Shown here: piece by piece, positions 61,027 through 64,000 of the stretch | Position numbering within the stretch: position 1 is the first letter of the stretch | Layout of the letters: every line of letters begins with the position of its first letter | Assembly: GCF_001439635.1 (NCBI RefSeq) | Contig: NZ_LMBZ01000011.1 | Span: 207-64,206 of the forward strand | Reading direction: 5' to 3' | Length of the DNA stretch: 64,000 bases | Origin: Solibacillus cecembensis | GTDB taxonomy: Bacteria > Bacillota > Bacilli > Bacillales_A > Planococcaceae | Notes under the pieces: generated by a model | Told to the model about the DNA's origin: nothing | Seen by the model: the letters and a program-made list of their open reading frames with translations, nothing else | The model's database searches: none | Position numbers and translations under genes: made by a program

Positions 61027-62487
61027 CTACTGTGCAAATTTTTCTACGCGAGCAATCGCCTTTTCCTTACCAATTAAGCTAATTGCATCTGCTAGCTCAG
61101 GTCCATGTGTTTGACCCGTTATTACAACACGAACTGGCATGAATAAGTTTTTACCTTTTGCCCCTGTGTCTTTTTGAACCGCTTTAATTGCCGCTTTAAT
61201 AGAAGGCGCATCAAATGATTCTAATGCTTCTAATTGTAATTTAAATGAAGCCATTACTGCTGGTACCATTTCACCTGCTAATACTTCTTTTGCTGCTTCA
61301 TCATATTCAATTTCTTCAGTGAAGAATAGGCTAGAAAGTTCTACAATTTCCGAACCAAAGCTCATTTGCTCATGGTAAAGACCGATTACTGCAGAAGCCC
61401 AAGCATGTTGCTCTTCTGTTAACGTTTCTGGTAGAACATTTGCTTTTTGTAAATGCGGTAGCGCAAGTGCCACTACTTCTTCATGAGATAACTTTTTAAT
61501 GTACTGATTATTCATCCAAGTAAGCTTTGTTTTATCAAACATTGATGGTGATTTTGATAAACGTTTTTCATCGAATAATTGAACAAATTCATCATGCGTA
61601 AAGATTTCTTCTTCCCCTTCTGGAGACCATCCTAGTAAGCCGAAGAAATTGAACATAGCTTCTGGTAAATAACCCATGTCCTTATACTGTGTAACGAATT
61701 GAATAATTGACTCATCACGTTTTGATAATTTTTTACGGTCTTCGTTTACGATTAACGTCATATGGCCGTATCGTGGATATTCCCAACCAAACGCGTCAAA
61801 AATCATCATTTGTTTTGGTGTGTTTGATAAGTGCTCTTCTCCACGGAATACATGTGTAATATCCATGAAGTGATCATCTAATACAACTGCATAGTTATAT
61901 GTTGGGATACCATTTGCTTTTACTAATACCCAGTCACCAATATCCTTCGATTCAAATGATACTTCACCGCGAACTAAATCTGTGAACTTATACGTGACAT
62001 TAGCTGGAATGCGCATACGAATTGTATGTGGAATGCCCGCTGCTTCTTTTTGTGCTACTTCTTCAGCTGATAAATGACGGCATTTGCCCTCATACATAGG
62101 TGCCGCTACACCGTTTGCTTTTTGAGTTTCGCGAGCAGCCTCTAATTCTTCTGAAGAACAGAAACATTTGTAAGCTTGACCTGCAGTAAGCATTTTCTCT
62201 GCATGCTCTTTGTAAATATCTAAACGCTCCATTTGACGGTATGGTGCATAAGGTCCGCCAATATCAATTGACTCATCCGGTGTAATACCTAACCAGCGTA
62301 AGTTATCAAGCTGTGACGCTTCTCCACCTTCTACATTACGCTCAATGTCTGTATCTTCAATACGCACCACGAAAGTACCGTTATGATGTTTTGCATATAA
62401 ATAGTTAAATAACGCTGTACGTGCCCCGCCGATGTGTAAAAAACCTGTTGGCGATGGTGCATAACGAACGCGAACTGTTTTAGTCAT
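61027..62487 (-). CDS. gltX: Glutamate-tRNA ligase (probably also charging tRNA-Gln)
   Basis: A 486-residue class I synthetase with the HIGH motif in [17 protein letters not shown] (His14-type) and the KMSKS-type KKLSKRDES (about 253-261). A Cys pair FCSSEE-type region ([11 protein letters not shown]) lies in the acceptor-binding domain. In Bacillus GluRS also makes Glu-tRNA-Gln for amidation. It lies 117 bases after ispF and is followed by the T-box leader of cysE. Confidence 0.97.
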   Translation of the reverse strand: MTKTVRVRYAPSPTGFLHIGGARTALFNYLYAKHHNGTFVVRIEDTDIERNVEGGEASQLDNLRWLGITPDESIDIGGPYAPYRQMERLDIYKEHAEKMLTAGQAYKCFCSSEELEAARETQKANGVAAPMYEGKCRHLSAEEVAQKEAAGIPHTIRMRIPANVTYKFTDLVRGEVSFESKDIGDWVLVKANGIPTYNYAVVLDDHFMDITHVFRGEEHLSNTPKQMMIFDAFGWEYPRYGHMTLIVNEDRKKLSKRDESIIQFVTQYKDMGYLPEAMFNFFGLLGWSPEGEEEIFTHDEFVQLFDEKRLSKSPSMFDKTKLTWMNNQYIKKLSHEEVVALALPHLQKANVLPETLTEEQHAWASAVIGLYHEQMSFGSEIVELSSLFFTEEIEYDEAAKEVLAGEMVPAVMASFKLQLEALESFDAPSIKAAIKAVQKDTGAKGKNLFMPVRVVITGQTHGPELADAISLIGKEKAIARVEKFAQ

Positions 62488-62528
62488 GATTGTGCCTCCT
62501 AAATTTGCTTCTATTCTTATTTTTAATC

Positions 62529-62557
62529 TTTATCATTGTCCATTTTACCATTTGCAA
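62529..62557 (-). promoter_or_regulatory. Candidate promoter of gltX
   Basis: TTGCAA (62557-62552), 17 bases, GATAAA (62534-62529) on the minus strand, about 42 bases before the gltX start. The -10 is imperfect. Confidence 0.45.
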
Positions 62558-62604
62558 ATGCTAAATAAAAGTTGCTCTAGCCGAAATTCGGCGCACCTCG
62601 TATT

Positions 62605-63081
62605 TTACGCTTTGATTAATAAAATTGTTACCATCGCAGCAATGCCTTCTTCACGACCAACAAAGCCCAATTTCTCCGTTGTTGTCGCCTTTACATTCAC
62701 TTGAGACGGCTCTGCATTTAATAATTCAGCAATGCGATTTTGCATCGGTACAATATACGGTGCCATTTTTGGACGTTGTGCCATAATCGTACAGTCAACA
62801 TTCCCTAATTTGTAGCCGCGCTCCTCTACCATTTTCCAAATATACGCTAGTAATTTGGCTGAATCCGCATCTTTCCACTCTGGATCTGTATCTGGGAAGT
62901 GACGTCCAATATCCCCTTCTCCAATTGCCCCAAGCGCTGCATCTGTCACCGTATGTAAAAGTACATCTGCATCTGAATGCCCTAAAAGTCCACGTTCATG
63001 CGGGATTGTGATACCCCCAATAATTAATGGGCGACCTTCCGCAAATGCGTGTACATCAAATCCTTGTCCAATTCGAAACAT
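62605..63081 (-). CDS. ispF: 2-C-methyl-D-erythritol 2,4-cyclodiphosphate synthase
   Basis: IspF, 158 residues, is the fifth enzyme of the MEP isoprenoid pathway. The zinc ligands are in FDVHAFAEG and [26 protein letters not shown] and the C-terminal [16 protein letters not shown] complete the active site at the trimer interface. Unlike the usual close ispD-ispF pair, a terminator and 314 bases separate it from ispD. Confidence 0.97.
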   Translation of the reverse strand: MFRIGQGFDVHAFAEGRPLIIGGITIPHERGLLGHSDADVLLHTVTDAALGAIGEGDIGRHFPDTDPEWKDADSAKLLAYIWKMVEERGYKLGNVDCTIMAQRPKMAPYIVPMQNRIAELLNAEPSQVNVKATTTEKLGFVGREEGIAAMVTILLIKA

Positions 63082-63084
63082 ATA

Positions 63085-63345
63085 TCACGCTAGCCTATCG
63101 AATGTAGATAAACTAGCCTTCACCTTCTTTCTAATTTTCTCTTTAACCTTAGTATAATCAACTTCCGATAAAAGCACTAATTTTTGTGCAATTTAACAAA
63201 ATCGCTAGCGCATTTTTGGTGCACGACCCAAGTTGTACGATACGGTTGAATCATTTATTCGTTCCCTACTTATCACCGTTCTAATTGGTTTATTCCTCTT
63301 AACTACGGTAGGCTAAAATCTTAGACTTTCCGATAAATCCTAAAT
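63085..63345. other. Intergenic region between ispD and ispF, no gene seen
   Basis: No convincing open frame or decayed gene. A TATACT with weak upstream match (near 63160-63170, minus strand) could start ispF transcription; the evidence is thin. Confidence 0.4.
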
Positions 63346-63384
63346 GAAAAAAACACCTCGGAAGTTTAAACCCCTTCCAAGATG
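63346..63384 (-). terminator. Terminator of ispD
   Basis: CATCTTGGAAG (63384-63374 on the minus strand) pairs with CTTCCGAGGTG (63364-63354), with G-U pairs; seven U residues follow. Confidence 0.85.
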
Positions 63385-63395
63385 CTTATAGTTAC

Positions 63396-64000
63396 TTACA
63401 CTTTATGATGATTTAATATCGCTTCGCCAAAAATTAAATCTTCTTTCGTTGTCATTTTAACATTTTCATAATCGCTTTCCACAATATGAATTTCATGTCC
63501 TAAACGTTCAACGAGCATTGCCTCATCCGTTCCTAAAAAGCCTACTTTTTCTGCGACATCTTGCGCTTCAACAATTAAATCAAAACGAAATGCTTGAGGG
63601 GTTTGAATCATCCATAACGATTCCCGGTCTACCGTCTCTTTAATAAGCCCTTCCTTTACAATTTTCATCGTATCTTTCGCACGAACCCCCGCAATAGCCG
63701 CGCCCTTTTCAAACGCAACTTGTGCCAGCTTTGTAATCGTTGGTGTCGTAATGAATGGGCGGGCCGCATCGTGGACAAGTACGACTTCCACCGCTGTCAT
63801 CTCTTTAATACAAGAGTGAACCGAATGCTGACGTTCCAAACCACCTGTTGGTAATCCCTTTACTTTGGTAATTTGATATTGTTCAAGCAATGTTTGAATA
63901 GATGCACGTTCTTCATCTTTTACGGCAAGCCAAATTCCTGTGCAATTTTCATCTTGCTCAAAAACCAATAATGTATGCACCAAAATAGGCTTCCCTGCTA
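63396..64000 (-). CDS. ispD: 2-C-methyl-D-erythritol 4-phosphate cytidylyltransferase, N-terminus cut by the window edge
   Basis: The frame runs off the right edge; its first visible residues, AGKPILVHTLLVFEQ, correspond to about residue 30 of IspD, so the CTP-binding glycine-rich start is missing here. Visible motifs are VLVHDAARPFITTP, GVRAKDTMKIV and QTPQAFRFDLI. IspD makes CDP-methylerythritol in the MEP pathway. About 200 residues remain. A terminator directly follows the gene. Confidence 0.95.
   Translation of the reverse strand, partial: AGKPILVHTLLVFEQDENCTGIWLAVKDEERASIQTLLEQYQITKVKGLPTGGLERQHSVHSCIKEMTAVEVVLVHDAARPFITTPTITKLAQVAFEKGAAIAGVRAKDTMKIVKEGLIKETVDRESLWMIQTPQAFRFDLIVEAQDVAEKVGFLGTDEAMLVERLGHEIHIVESDYENVKMTTKEDLIFGEAILNHHKV

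Overview
The window is chromosomal DNA of a spore-forming, AT-rich Gram-positive bacterium of the order Bacillales. It follows the Bacillus subtilis origin-proximal order almost gene for gene, read backwards, and carries sporulation and germination genes (gerD, cwlD, kbaA, a pdaB-like gene, sigH). Protein details (for example S12, SecY and malate synthase G) and the absence of some B. subtilis genes suggest a Planococcaceae/Caryophanaceae member such as a Lysinibacillus or Solibacillus relative. That family call is inference.

Layout from left to right, most genes being on the minus strand: (1) 1-140, promoter and leader of a ribosomal RNA operon running out of the left edge. (2) 210-4279, the pdaB-like, kbaA, gerD, salA and cwlD sporulation/germination block. 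(3) 4336-9192, accessory genes: a heterodimeric ABC exporter with a small upstream gene, and a divergent soluble chemotaxis receptor. (4) 9359-13695, rpsI, rplM, truA and the ECF transporter core ecfT-ecfA2-ecfA1. (5) 14261-28586, the S10-spc-alpha ribosomal cluster from rplQ back to rpsJ. (6) 28958-38804, about 10 kb of accessory genes between rpsJ and tuf: a Na+/H+ antiporter, a Bce-type ABC transporter with its two-component system, a LysR regulator, malate synthase G and a small membrane protein. (7) 38994-55937, the tuf, fusA, rpsG, rpsL, rpoC, rpoB, rplL, rplJ, rplA, rplK, nusG, secE block. (8) 55979-64000, rpmG, sigH, rae1, rlmB, mrnC, cysS, cysE (behind a T-box), gltX, ispF and a partial ispD.

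Most of the window is the core translation and transcription machinery. Several sigma-A type promoters (rrn, rplM, rpsJ, rpsL, rpoB, rplJ, rplK) and terminators can be placed by eye and divide it into transcription units. I do not see a wholly new multi-gene system.

The most noteworthy points are hidden ones. Two conserved genes are present only as decayed remnants: map between adk and infA, and the L7Ae-family gene ybxF/rplGB in the leader of the rpsL operon. Ribosomal protein S12 carries Arg at the classical streptomycin-resistance lysine and Ala at a nearby conserved Pro. The pdaB-locus protein has lost the deacetylase motifs. The cwlD start lies inside a terminator. A 565-base interval between rplQ and ecfA1 holds three stacked terminators, one with a competing hairpin that looks like an attenuator. 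No tRNA, CRISPR array, insertion sequence or prophage gene was seen.
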